37,680 nt of DNA from Gammaproteobacteria bacterium (GCA_024230095.1 JAAERS010000050.1:1-37680); one strand, 5' to 3'. Positions 1 through 7,833 are shown, numbered from the stretch's first letter. A program made the numbers and translations. The notes: a model not told the origin generated them from the letters alone.

Positions 1-686
1 CCACAGGCAATGATCGCCGTAGATAGGGCATAAGTAGCGTATCCAGGGCTTTTTATTACGGCCATGTAGTGGTGCAAGACACGGCTTAAATGCAGTGGTT
101 GTTGGCGGCCTGTTTCCGGCAATCGAAAGAGCACGATGACCCATGAAATACTGCCCAGTATCATGGAAAAGTAGAATAGGGATTGCCAGCCATAAGCGAG
201 ATTCAGATACCCCCCCGCGGTGGGGGCAATAACCTGCGCCAAACCAATGGCCAGGGTAATATAACCAATCTTGCCAGCAGCTATATTACGCGGGTAGCGG
301 TCCAGCATGATGGTTCGGGCTAAAGCTATGCCTGTGCAGCCCCCCAATGCTTGCAAAGCCCGCCCAACTAATAGCATAAAAAGATCATGGGCCATGGCAG
401 CCATAAGACAACCTAGCATATGAACAATAATGCCCCCCAATAATACGGGGCGACGACCAAACCTGTCGGCCAAGGGGCCTAAAAGTAATTGACCGATGGC
501 AAGAGCTAGTAAATAAAGACTAAAACTAAGTTGAACAGAGTTGGTCGTCAGGCCTAAACTGCTGGCTATCGAGGGAAGAGCGGGCAGTATAATGTTGAGT
601 GCCACGGGACTTACCATGGCCATGATAGTAAACATCGCGATGGGCGGCAGGGGGGCATGCTCGGTTAGTGGGGTGTTAGTGGACAC
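1..686 (-). CDS. MFS drug-resistance transporter, Bcr/CflA type (C-terminal part outside window)
   Basis: I translated this frame by hand on the minus strand; it is open to the window edge, so about 228 N-terminal residues are visible and the rest is missing. After a polar N-terminus come hydrophobic helices with the early motif NIILPALPSIASSLG, then the MFS motif A loop GPLADRFGRRP between helices 2 and 3, then GRALQALGG and a helix ending in APTAGGYL (motif C-like). This pattern is typical of the 12-helix Bcr/CflA drug:H+ antiporters of the inner membrane. The start is uncertain. GTG at 686 gives an N-terminus of normal length, while the first in-frame ATG (635) lies almost inside helix 1; neither has a clear ribosome-binding site. 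The substrate cannot be told from sequence. Confidence 0.85.
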   Translation of the reverse strand, partial: MSTNTPLTEHAPLPPIAMFTIMAMVSPVALNIILPALPSIASSLGLTTNSVQLSFSLYLLALAIGQLLLGPLADRFGRRPVLLGGIIVHMLGCLMAAMAHDLFMLLVGRALQALGGCTGIALARTIMLDRYPRNIAAGKIGYITLAIGLAQVIAPTAGGYLNLAYGWQSLFYFSMILGSISWVIVLFRLPETGRQQPLHLSRVLHHYMAVIKSPGYATYALSTAIIAC

Positions 687-776
687 AAGTGTTTTGTTCG
701 GGTTGCCAATGGAATTGGCCTTTATGTTGGCAGAATTTTTATAATCAGCCAAGTAGTGAATGTGTTAATTATATTG

Positions 777-1016
777 TCATTGTCTATTAATTAGTTTGGC
801 GTTGGGGCAAAAGCTTGGTGCATTAACTGCTATCTGATCTTGCTTTAACCAAGTTTCGCAGGCTTTCGAGGACTGGCACTCTAAACAATTGTTGGCCATG
901 GCATTGAGTTTGCCTAATTTACCTAAACCACTGGCTTCCGAAAGGCTTCTCTCAGTCGCGCGCAGCATTTTTCCCATCATCTTTAAGCGATGATCGAGCT
1001 GATCTATAGTGTCCAT
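777..1016 (-). CDS. Small cysteine-containing DUF6455-like protein
   Basis: A 79-residue protein with four cysteines at 44, 47, 53 and 70 (C-x2-C-x5-C-x16-C), ending in the block APSFCPNAKL. Helix, Cx2C, WL and PxFCPNA match what I know of the DUF6455 family of short proteins of unknown function. Four ordered cysteines suggest a bound metal, probably zinc, or a redox role; this is inference. The start is well supported: a purine-rich GAGGAGGAGA ribosome-binding site sits just upstream of the ATG at 1016. It lies 90 bp upstream of the MFS gene on the same strand, so the two may be co-transcribed. There is no signal peptide or membrane segment. Confidence 0.75.
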   Translation of the reverse strand: MDTIDQLDHRLKMMGKMLRATERSLSEASGLGKLGKLNAMANNCLECQSSKACETWLKQDQIAVNAPSFCPNAKLINRQ

Positions 1017-1216
1017 AGGGGTCTCCTCCTCTAGTTCAACACTGTAACCAAAACAAGATTTTGAACCATTGATTTAAATCACCGTCTGCTAGTGTATAAC
1101 AGTCAAATATAAGGCTAAAAAGTGGTTTTTTTGCGTTACCCATGTGCCTATATGCAACGATAAGCTTTCCGTACACTAAAGAAATAATTCGGCTAGCATC
1201 AGATCTCAATAAGTTG

Positions 1217-1232
1217 TATAATTCGCGCGCGC
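1217..1232 (+). promoter_or_regulatory. Candidate rpsA promoter -10 with GC-rich discriminator
   Basis: A perfect TATAAT at 1217-1222 is followed at once by TCGCGCGCGC, an alternating GC run over the discriminator and likely start point. GC-rich discriminators mark stable-RNA and ribosomal-protein promoters under stringent (ppGpp/DksA) control. No good -35 hexamer is visible 16-18 bp upstream, so recognition may depend on the -10 or upstream contacts. Transcription from here gives a leader of about 140 nt. Confidence 0.5.
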
Positions 1233-1323
1233 AAATTCATTGTGTCCTGTCTAGGCGTCAGTTCCTGACACATTGCGCTTTTATTAACTACCCTGGTGTA
1301 GCTGACCATCAGGCAAAAAAATA

Positions 1324-1358
1324 GCGTTGTCCAATAATACTCTAAGTATTCACAACGC
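1324..1358 (+). promoter_or_regulatory. rpsA leader stem-loop (possible S1 autoregulatory element)
   Basis: The lower stem GCGTTGT (1324-1330) pairs with ACAACGC (1352-1358). An upper stem AATAC (1336-1340) pairs with GTATT (1346-1350) over a TCTAA loop, and the asymmetric internal loop is CCAAT. The structure ends 2 nt before the GGAAGA that precedes the rpsA ATG, so it fixes the ribosome-binding region directly 3' of a helix. In E. coli, S1 represses its own synthesis through a folded leader; the same role here is inference. Confidence 0.5.
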
Positions 1359-1370
1359 GTGGAAGATATC

Positions 1371-3044
1371 ATGAGCGAAAGCTTTGCTGAATTATTTGAA
1401 GAATCCTTGATTGCTGTTGAAATGCGTCCTGGTGCCCTAGTTGTTGGTACCGTTCTAGACATCGACGGAGACTGGGTTACCGTTAACGCTGGACTTAAGT
1501 CCGAAGCCATTATTCCTGTTGAACAGTTCTTAAGCGACACCAAAGAAATTGAAGTCAAGGTTGGTGACGAAGTTAAGGTATCTCTTGAAAGTGTTGAAGA
1601 CGGTACTGGTGAAACTCGTTTGTCCCGTGAAAAGGCTAAGCGTGCTGAAGCTTGGGAAGTGCTGCAAGCAGCCTTTGAAGCTGAAGAGACGGTTACTGGT
1701 GTTATCAATGGTAAGGTTAAAGGCGGCTTCACCGTTGCTGTTAACAATATTCAAGGTTTCCTACCTGGTTCTCTGGTTGATGTGCGTCCAGTTCGTGACG
1801 TTGATCACCTTGAAGGCAAGGAACTGGAGTTCAAGCTGATTAAGCTGGACCCAAAGCGCAACAACGTGGTTGTATCCCGTCGTGCGGTTATGCAAGAAGC
1901 CAACAGCGCCCAGCGCGAAGAGTTATTGGCTAACATCGAAGAAGGTATGGATGTTAAGGGTTATGTTAAGAACCTAACTAACTACGGTGCTTTCGTTGAT
2001 CTAGGTGGCGTAGACGGTTTGCTACACATCACCGACATGGCTTGGAAGCGAATTGCACACCCAAGTGACATGCTGAATCCAGGTGATGAAATCACTGTTC
2101 GTGTAATTAAGTTTGATAAGGAAAGTGGACGTCTTTCTTTGGGTCTTAAGCAACTGCAAGAAGACCCATGGGCTTCTATCAAGGCGCGCTACCCTAATGG
2201 CATGAAGGTGACTGCCAAGATTACGAACTTAACTGACTACGGTTGCTTCGCCTCTATCGAAGACGGCGTTGAAGGTTTGGTACACGTTTCTGAAATGTCT
2301 TGGACCAACAAGAACATCCACCCATCTAAGGTTGTTCAATTAGGTGACGAAGTTGAAGTCATGATTTTGGATGTAGACCAAGAGCGTCGTCGTATCTCCT
2401 TGGGTATCAAGCAGTGTCAAGGCAACCCATGGGCTGTATTCGCGGAAAAATATGCCGCTGGTGATCAGATCACTGGCAATATCAAGACGATCACTGACTT
2501 CGGTATTTTCGTAGGTTTAGAAGGTGATCTGGACGGCCTAGTGCACATGTCCGATATTTCTTGGGAAGTAGACGGTGAAGCCGCTCTACGTGACTACAAG
2601 AAGGGCGATCAAGTGACGGCTGTTATCTTGTCTGTAGATTCCGAGAAAGAGCGTATCTCTCTGGGTATCAAGCAACTAGAAAATGATCCATTTAGTGAGT
2701 ATGTCGCTGCTAACGATCGTGGTACTGTGGTAACGGGTACTATTAAGTCTGTTGAAGCCAAAGAAGCCGTGGTAGAACTGGCTGAAGGCATTGAAGCTGT
2801 ACTGAAGGCTTCAGAAATCAGCATTGACCGCGTCGAAGATGCCCGTAATGAGCTTAAGGAAGGTGATTCCATAGAAGCTAAGATTACAGGTGTTGATCGT
2901 CGTAACCGCGTCATCAACCTGTCCGTTAAGGCCAAGGATGTTGAGGAAGAAAAGCAGGCTATTCGTGATGTGAAGAATATGTCCGTTGATTCTAAAGGCC
3001 CAACCACCATTGGTGACTTGATCAAGCAGCAAATGGGTCAGTAA
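1371..3044 (+). CDS. rpsA: 30S ribosomal protein S1
   Basis: Ribosomal protein S1 binds mRNA on the 30S subunit and helps unfold and load it for initiation. The predicted 557 residues equal the E. coli length. The N-terminus [11 protein letters not shown] is the family signature, and six S1/OB-fold repeats follow at about residues 20-90, 105-170, 190-260, 277-347, 364-434 and 450-520, the middle ones with the recurring DYGxFxxxxGxxGLxHxSxMxW pattern. I chose ATG 1371 over an in-frame GTG at 1359 because it matches homologues and has GGAAGA 4-9 nt upstream. Codon use is strongly biased (GAA, GGT, CGT), as in highly expressed genes. Its usual neighbours cmk and ihfB are absent; it seems to be a single-gene unit with its own promoter and terminator. 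Confidence 0.98.
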   Translation: MSESFAELFEESLIAVEMRPGALVVGTVLDIDGDWVTVNAGLKSEAIIPVEQFLSDTKEIEVKVGDEVKVSLESVEDGTGETRLSREKAKRAEAWEVLQAAFEAEETVTGVINGKVKGGFTVAVNNIQGFLPGSLVDVRPVRDVDHLEGKELEFKLIKLDPKRNNVVVSRRAVMQEANSAQREELLANIEEGMDVKGYVKNLTNYGAFVDLGGVDGLLHITDMAWKRIAHPSDMLNPGDEITVRVIKFDKESGRLSLGLKQLQEDPWASIKARYPNGMKVTAKITNLTDYGCFASIEDGVEGLVHVSEMSWTNKNIHPSKVVQLGDEVEVMILDVDQERRRISLGIKQCQGNPWAVFAEKYAAGDQITGNIKTITDFGIFVGLEGDLDGLVHMSDISWEVDGEAALRDYKKGDQVTAVILSVDSEKERISLGIKQLENDPFSEYVAANDRGTVVTGTIKSVEAKEAVVELAEGIEAVLKASEISIDRVEDARNELKEGDSIEAKITGVDRRNRVINLSVKAKDVEEEKQAIRDVKNMSVDSKGPTTIGDLIKQQMGQ

Positions 3045-3063
3045 ACCCTTTTGCTAGCTAGAC

Positions 3064-3092
3064 AAAAAAGGAGTGCTTGGCACTCCTTTTTT
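3064..3092 (+). terminator. Rho-independent terminator of rpsA
   Basis: A perfect stem GGAGTGC (3070-3076) / GCACTCC (3080-3086) with loop TTG is followed by six T (3087-3092) and preceded by six A (3064-3069). The A and T tracts can extend the helix. It lies 20 bp after the rpsA stop. Confidence 0.93.
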
Positions 3093-3140
3093 ACTTTTTA
3101 GCCTACTGGTCTGAATAATCACAGACGGTAATGGAAAATT

Positions 3141-3779
3141 ATGTCAACTCACAACTCTAACATTCAAGCGTTTTGGCATTTGGTTTGTGATCATGTGGCA
3201 GAAATACGCAGCTTAATCAGTGAGCAAGCTGCCTTGTCGTCTGACTTTCTGGATGCTTTGCAGGATAGTCTAAGTGCTATCGACCCGCGCTTAACGGTGT
3301 TCTGTTCACCAGAAGAAGATCTGGCTCAGGTGAATTTAGTCTTTGGCTGTGATGGCTATCAGCAGAGTATTGATCAAGTATTGGAGTTAGTGGCGGGTGC
3401 TCCAGTTATAGAGGGCGTCAAGCCTGTGGCATTTAGTCCGCGCGCTAACCATATTCCTGATGGTATTGAGCTAAATGGGCTATTGGTTCATATAGAGGAA
3501 GTGTATTTTAGTCTGAGAAAGGTACAGCAAAAGCTGCATTTGGACATTTTTTTGGAAGATCTGGGTGGTGATGAGGATGACTTGCGAGTGGAAGCCGTAT
3601 TGATGTTCTTAGAAGCCATTATTGGCGAATACGATTTAATGACTTGTATGGCCAGTATCGATTGGCACGACCTGCCAGCAGACCCCGAAGATCACGGCCT
3701 TAAGAATCTTAGTCATTTGCGATCCAATTATGACGCCTGTGGCCCGTTACAAGCCGACTACGGTATGCTTTTGCATTAG
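3141..3779 (+). CDS. Conserved-looking hypothetical cytoplasmic protein
   Basis: A 212-residue acidic protein without signal peptide or membrane segment. I do not recognise a named family. The middle reads as an alternating strand/helix unit (VNLVFGCDGY, then a helix, then GAPVIEGVKPVAF), and the C-terminal half has a second conserved-looking block (LEAIIGEYDLMTCMASIDW, then a DPEDHGLKNL turn). GGA lies about 8 nt upstream of the ATG. It follows the rpsA terminator, so it needs its own promoter or read-through. The next gene starts about 75 bp downstream on the same strand. Function unknown. Confidence 0.75.
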   Translation: MSTHNSNIQAFWHLVCDHVAEIRSLISEQAALSSDFLDALQDSLSAIDPRLTVFCSPEEDLAQVNLVFGCDGYQQSIDQVLELVAGAPVIEGVKPVAFSPRANHIPDGIELNGLLVHIEEVYFSLRKVQQKLHLDIFLEDLGGDEDDLRVEAVLMFLEAIIGEYDLMTCMASIDWHDLPADPEDHGLKNLSHLRSNYDACGPLQADYGMLLH

Positions 3780-3855
3780 GCAATAATCTGCCGCCACGCC
3801 CTCACTTATGCTATTATGTGGTCACTCAACCGTTGCCCATATAGGATACTTTTGC

Positions 3856-4218
3856 GTGGAACCCATTTATCTTTTCACCATTGCTGGTGCGCTTTCTATG
3901 GCTGGTGCGCTAAGTGCTCGTCAAGTCATGCAGGATGCCTTATCTGGCGCAGAACATCTTGATCAATCTCAACAATCGCAGGTCGCTAAGCGTTACCTTT
4001 TAGCAGGCAATCTGGCGGTAATTGGTTTGGTGGTTGCTATGATTTATGGCTGGCAGTCATTTGTTTGGTGGATCCCTGCTGCTTTCTTGATCGTGACATT
4101 TCCAGCTTTATATTATGTGTTTTTAAATCGTCTGCTAACAGCTAAAGGTGGTGCGTTAATATACACAGCAGGTGCATGGGTTGCTTTGGTGCCTTATATC
4201 ACTGCTTGGTTTGACTGA
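3856..4218 (+). CDS. Small hypothetical inner-membrane protein
   Basis: About 120 residues with three or four hydrophobic segments: an N-terminal one (IYLFTIAGALSMAGAL), then LLAGNLAVIGLVVAMIYGW, FVWWIPAAFLIVTFPALYY, and a C-terminal one (ALIYTAGAWVALVPYI). A short polar loop rich in Gln and Ser lies between the first two. I prefer GTG 3856, preceded by TAGGA at 9 nt spacing, over ATG 3808, which would add a poorly conserved-looking leader. The stop TGA is one base before the rmuC ATG, so the two are probably translationally coupled. No family recognised. Confidence 0.6.
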   Translation: MEPIYLFTIAGALSMAGALSARQVMQDALSGAEHLDQSQQSQVAKRYLLAGNLAVIGLVVAMIYGWQSFVWWIPAAFLIVTFPALYYVFLNRLLTAKGGALIYTAGAWVALVPYITAWFD

Positions 4219-4219
4219 T

Positions 4220-5659
4220 ATGGTTGTTGAATGGTTACCTTGGGTTGCAATAACCGTAATTTGTGTTGGAGCAACGTGGTTTTTTGTGCGTTACACTCAT
4301 GATGCCAAAAGTGGCAGAGTTAGTGCTGCAGATTTGTTGGCCCAGCAAGAATTGCAGCTCGAAAACACGCGTTTAGGTGGCCTTGTGCAACACGCACAAG
4401 AGCAACAAAATCACCTGCAAACGCAACTCAATGAATTGCAGAACCAATTTTCCGAACTGCAACAAAATTATAGTAATAAGCGTGAACAGCTAGCCACTCT
4501 GAAGGCACAATTGGAGGCCCAACAAGAGGCGAGTGCACAACAAAAAGATCAATTACAGCAGTCTAAAAAAGAATTTGAAGACTACTTGAAACAATTTGCC
4601 CAAGCATCGCTGAACAAACAAAGCGAGCAGCTTAATACTAGTAATAAGCAGCAGTTGGATCTTATTTTGACGCCATTACGGGAACAGTTGGGTGAGTTCC
4701 GTAAACGGGTCGATCATGTATATACTCAAGAGGCTCAGGATCGGCGCAGTTTAGTTGAACAGATTAGCCAGCTCAAAGACCTTAATACTCGTTTGAGTAC
4801 CGATGCGATTAACCTCACCAAAGCTCTTAAAGGTGACAATAAAGCTCAGGGCAACTGGGGTGAGATGGTATTAGAGAAGGTACTTGAACAGTCTGGCTTA
4901 CGTAATGGTCATGAATACCAAACCCAAGTTAACTTAACCCAGGCCAGCGGTAAGCGATTGCAACCTGATGTCATTGTGCATCTGCCAGACAACAAGGATG
5001 TGATCATTGATGCTAAGGTTTCCTTAGTTGCCTATGATCGCTATCATAGCGCGGAAGATGAAGATCTTCGTCAGCAGTCATTGGATGAGCATCTCCAGTC
5101 TATTCGTGGTCATATCGCCAATTTGAGTGGTAAGTCCTATGAGGACGCCGAAGGGGTGCGTAGCCTAGATTATGTGTTGCTATTTATACCAGTAGAATCA
5201 GCCTATATGTTGGCATTACAAAGTGACAAGGGGGAGGCGCTATTTCTGGATGCAATGCAACGCAATATCATGTTGGTAAGCCCTGCTACTTTATTGATGG
5301 CCTTGCGAACTATTCATAATATTTGGCGCTATGAACATCAAAGCCAAAATGCGCAGGAAATCGCCAGACAAGCCGAAGATATGCACAAAAAACTGGTTGA
5401 TTTTGTCACGGCAATGACGAGCGTGGGTACTCAGTTGCAGCGCGCTCAAGAGTCTTATGATACCGCCTTCAATCGCCTTAAAAGTGGTCGAGGAAACTTA
5501 ATAAACCGAGCCCAGAGCATCGTCAAACTAGGTGGGATCAAGCCTAAAAAATCGTTACCTGATGAACTCATTCAGCAAGCTGTAGAAGCCGAAAACAGTG
5601 CGCTTTCCAGTGTCCAAGAGACCCTAGAATCGAATACTGATAAGGAGTCAAAAAGTTGA
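4220..5659 (+). CDS. rmuC: DNA recombination protein RmuC homologue
   Basis: RmuC-family proteins carry a PD-(D/E)XK nuclease-like domain and limit recombination at inverted repeats; the exact activity is not established. Here 479 residues begin with a transmembrane anchor (residues 1-25, ending ATWFFVRY). A long Gln/Leu-rich coiled coil follows (about 35-190), then the RmuC domain with the signatures GNWGEMVLEKVLEQSGL, DVIVHLPDNKDVIIDAKVSL and a conserved helical tail. Length matches E. coli RmuC (about 475). ATG 4220 fits the membrane anchor; a start at 4172 would lie inside the preceding gene. No strong Shine-Dalgarno is visible, consistent with coupling to the upstream membrane-protein gene. 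The end overlaps the next gene by 4 nt. Confidence 0.93.
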   Translation: MVVEWLPWVAITVICVGATWFFVRYTHDAKSGRVSAADLLAQQELQLENTRLGGLVQHAQEQQNHLQTQLNELQNQFSELQQNYSNKREQLATLKAQLEAQQEASAQQKDQLQQSKKEFEDYLKQFAQASLNKQSEQLNTSNKQQLDLILTPLREQLGEFRKRVDHVYTQEAQDRRSLVEQISQLKDLNTRLSTDAINLTKALKGDNKAQGNWGEMVLEKVLEQSGLRNGHEYQTQVNLTQASGKRLQPDVIVHLPDNKDVIIDAKVSLVAYDRYHSAEDEDLRQQSLDEHLQSIRGHIANLSGKSYEDAEGVRSLDYVLLFIPVESAYMLALQSDKGEALFLDAMQRNIMLVSPATLLMALRTIHNIWRYEHQSQNAQEIARQAEDMHKKLVDFVTAMTSVGTQLQRAQESYDTAFNRLKSGRGNLINRAQSIVKLGGIKPKKSLPDELIQQAVEAENSALSSVQETLESNTDKESKS

Positions 5660-6210
5660 ATTTTGACTTTGATGTTGGCGCCCGTTTGAAGGACGTTCGC
5701 ACTAAACGAGGCTTGTCCCAGCGGGAGTTGGCCAAACGTGCCGGCGTGACCAATAGTACCATCTCCTTAATTGAGCAAAACCGGGTTAGTCCATCCGTCG
5801 CTTCGCTTAAAAAGGTTCTGGATGGATTGCCGGTATCCATGGAGACCTTTTTTGCCAGCGATGAGCCTCAGCAACAACAAGTGTTCTATAAAGCGGGTGA
5901 GTTGCCCGATATGGGGCAAGGCAGTATTGTCAAACGCTTGGTAGGCTTTAGCCACGAGCATCGTGCTTTGTCTTTATTGCATGAAACTTATCCACCTGCT
6001 TGTGATACGGGGCCTAGTTTGTTGGTATGCGACGGTGAGCAGGCGGGTATTATTATTAGCGGTGAGTTGGAAGTGACTGTTGATAATCGCTCGCAAGTGC
6101 TTACAGAAGGCGATGCTTTTTACATTACCGTAGCGCAACCTTACCGATTCCGTAATGTTAGTGATCGTGCCTGTATCGTGGTGACGAGCAATAACACCTC
6201 ACGCTTTTGA
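5656..6210 (+). CDS. XRE-family transcriptional regulator with cupin domain
   Basis: 184 residues. An N-terminal Cro/CI helix-turn-helix spans about residues 8-64 (GLSQRELAKRAGVTNSTISL is the recognition unit), followed by a C-terminal small-molecule cupin at about 105-180 (GEQAGIIISGELEV, EGDAFYITV, PYRFRNVS). This two-domain layout is that of PuuR-like regulators, which sense small metabolites through the cupin. The start is TTG 5656, supported by AAGGAG at 5642-5647 (8 nt spacing); the TTGA overlaps the rmuC stop, indicating translational coupling. No catabolic operon lies next to it, so the ligand and targets are unknown. Confidence 0.88.
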   Translation: MNFDFDVGARLKDVRTKRGLSQRELAKRAGVTNSTISLIEQNRVSPSVASLKKVLDGLPVSMETFFASDEPQQQQVFYKAGELPDMGQGSIVKRLVGFSHEHRALSLLHETYPPACDTGPSLLVCDGEQAGIIISGELEVTVDNRSQVLTEGDAFYITVAQPYRFRNVSDRACIVVTSNNTSRF

Positions 6211-6462
6211 ATGCTGATGCTACAGTTTGAACTACTTGGTACCTTAGGATGTCATCTTTGTGATGACGCTGAGCAGCTGTTAATTGCCAATTTGGACATG
6301 CAGAGTATTGCTGTTGAGGTGGTTGATATCGCCGAGTCTGAGGAATTGATGGACAGTTACGCCCTGCGCATACCCGTGTTAAGGCACCGGGAATCGGGTC
6401 ACTGCCTAGATTGGCCTTTTCGGGCAGAAGAGGTTGTTGGGTGGGTTGAGAGTCTGCGTTAG
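6211..6462 (+). CDS. Glutaredoxin-like (DUF836) thioredoxin-fold protein
   Basis: A short, 83-residue thioredoxin-fold protein with the active-site motif CHLC (C14, C17) directly after the first strand, VEVVDIAESEEL in the second strand region and the cis-proline site IPVL, ending in a helix. This is the glutaredoxin-like DUF836 pattern, expected to act in cytoplasmic thiol-disulfide exchange. It begins immediately after the regulator's TGA; a second in-frame ATG at 6217 would shorten it by two residues and is equally possible. It ends 9 bp before the convergent tatD stop, leaving no room for a separate terminator. Confidence 0.82.
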   Translation: MLMLQFELLGTLGCHLCDDAEQLLIANLDMQSIAVEVVDIAESEELMDSYALRIPVLRHRESGHCLDWPFRAEEVVGWVESLR

Positions 6463-6470
6463 TTGGTGCC

Positions 6471-7259
6471 TTAAATTTGAAATATACGTTGGCAATTGCG
6501 AGTCGTAACAGCGGCGATATGAGCGACACTTTCACCACGCAGATGAGCCACGGTTTGAGCAATATGCGGCAGATAGGACGGTTCATTTCGACTTGATTTG
6601 GGCTTTGGGCGCATATCTCTTGGAAGCAAGTAAGGGGCATCTGTTTCGATTAGTAGGCGCTGTTCTGGAATCAGCGATATGGCTTCTCTTAAATCCAAAC
6701 CTCGGCGTTCGTCACATGCCCAACCGGTAATGCCGTAATATATATCCAGTTCAAGCAGGCGCTTCAACCAGTTTGCAGACCCAGTAAAACAATGCAGCAC
6801 CGCTGCACCTTGCAGTTTGGGGCGGTAATGGCTAAGTAGCTCATAAAAGGCATCCTCTGCATCGCGTTCATGCAAGAATAGGGGTAGAGCCTGCTCACAA
6901 GCCGCTTGTAAGTGACGCTCAAAACTATCTAGCTGCTGTTGTGGTGTAGAAAAATTGCGATTGAAATCTAGTCCAGTTTCACCAATTGCTACCACTTGGG
7001 GGCGTTGCCAAAGTGCTTGTAGTGCTTGCCAGGCTTGGTCTGTATTATCTTTGGCATGGTGGGGATGGAAACCAGCTGTGGCAAACAGAATTTTGGGGTG
7101 TTGCTCACTAAGCTGGATGGCATGCCGACTTGACTCAAGGTCCGTGCCGGTAACAATCTGCTGTTGTACGCCTTGCTGAAGAGCGCGTTCTAAGACCGAG
7201 TCTAGATCTTTATTAAAGCGCGAATTGGTAAGGTTAGCGCCGATGTCTATAAGGTGCAT
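6471..7259 (-). CDS. tatD: TatD family metal-dependent hydrolase/DNase
   Basis: 262 residues, close to E. coli TatD (260) and very similar along its length. Seen: DIGANLT at the N-terminus, GFHPH, AIGETGLDFNRNFSTP, LHCFTG, YYGITGWACDERRG, ETDAPYLLPRD and RNEPSYLPHI. These form the TIM-barrel metal site of the TatD nucleases, which degrade DNA with Mg2+ and are linked to DNA repair and quality control. DIGxNLT in place of the usual N-terminal HxH is the form of E. coli TatD itself, so it is not a defect. The gene starts 13 bp after the stop of the upstream minus-strand gene and is probably co-transcribed with it. Confidence 0.94.
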   Translation of the reverse strand: MHLIDIGANLTNSRFNKDLDSVLERALQQGVQQQIVTGTDLESSRHAIQLSEQHPKILFATAGFHPHHAKDNTDQAWQALQALWQRPQVVAIGETGLDFNRNFSTPQQQLDSFERHLQAACEQALPLFLHERDAEDAFYELLSHYRPKLQGAAVLHCFTGSANWLKRLLELDIYYGITGWACDERRGLDLREAISLIPEQRLLIETDAPYLLPRDMRPKPKSSRNEPSYLPHIAQTVAHLRGESVAHIAAVTTRNCQRIFQI

Positions 7260-7272
7260 ATGGCGATAAACA

Positions 7273-7833
7273 CTAAAACAGTTCCGCTTCTTCGTCAGCT
7301 TTCACGTGCTCTTGGTCAGATGCTTCATGATAGAGGGCGATAGTTTCTTCGGTGCTGGCACCATTGACGATGGATTCGAAAATGACTCTTTCTGTTTCCA
7401 TAGAGTAGGAGTCGTGCAGGTCAGATTGTAATTGCATCCATGCTGCAGGGTCTTGAATACGCAGAGGATCTTTAAGTAGTGAAGACACTTGCTCCAAGCT
7501 TTCCATGACGTGAGATAGGCGCTGAGACATGCGGTCGAAAAACTGGAAGCCCACCACCGCCTGACTTATTTTTGCGTGGGCTTTTTGGGCTTCAGTGTTT
7601 AATAGCGCCACTTCGGCGTTGGTATCAAGATGGCTATCACTTAGACTGTTAACAGAGTTGTTAATGCTGCGTATATTGTTGGCAATGCTGGAACAGTTGC
7701 GGGTTAGCATGTCAACATCAGCATTGCTCTCGTAGAGGCTAGCTCGAATTTGAGCAATAGCTATTTCCAGCATAGTTAACGTCTGGTCAATGTGGCTTTC
7801 GTTATTGACTGGTGTGGGTGTTGATTTTGTCAT
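7273..7833 (-). CDS. Coiled-coil protein with CheZ-like DxxxQ motif
   Basis: 186 residues from ATG 7833, which has GGA about 8 nt upstream; an in-frame GTG at 7854 would add seven. It is mostly helical and polar: a long predicted coiled coil (about 15-120), then a less regular acidic C-terminal tail. Residues 91-109, QAVVGFQFFDRMSQRLSHV, resemble the catalytic helix of the CheY phosphatase CheZ: D100 and Q104 keep the spacing of its Asp-143 and Gln-147 (AQDFQDLTGQ in E. coli). CheZ-like phosphatase activity on a receiver domain is therefore possible, but no chemotaxis gene is nearby and overall similarity to CheZ is not evident. No membrane segment or signal peptide. It is upstream of and probably co-transcribed with tatD. 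Confidence 0.7.
   Translation of the reverse strand: MTKSTPTPVNNESHIDQTLTMLEIAIAQIRASLYESNADVDMLTRNCSSIANNIRSINNSVNSLSDSHLDTNAEVALLNTEAQKAHAKISQAVVGFQFFDRMSQRLSHVMESLEQVSSLLKDPLRIQDPAAWMQLQSDLHDSYSMETERVIFESIVNGASTEETIALYHEASDQEHVKADEEAELF

Larger units (their letters stand above)
1017..1370. other. Divergent intergenic region, DUF6455 gene / rpsA
   Basis: These 354 bp without a gene separate the minus-strand DUF6455 gene from rpsA. The right half holds the rpsA promoter candidate (1217-1232), a 5-bp hairpin GTCAG/CTGAC with a 3-nt loop (1257-1269) and a longer hairpin (1324-1358) next to the rpsA start. The left half should hold the promoter of the minus-strand pair, but no convincing -35/-10 pair was seen there. 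No tRNA or cmk remnant was found. Confidence 0.6.

Noticed and set aside
1199-1747. Long minus-strand open frame opposite the rpsA start, and similar frames opposite fadB, topA and aroC
   Set aside because: They are antisense shadows of strongly conserved genes, Ser/Thr/Arg-rich, without family motifs.
4380-4620. Gln-rich repetitive stretch in rmuC as a possible repeat element
   Set aside because: It is the normal coiled-coil region of RmuC with CAA/CAG-rich codons, not a DNA repeat.
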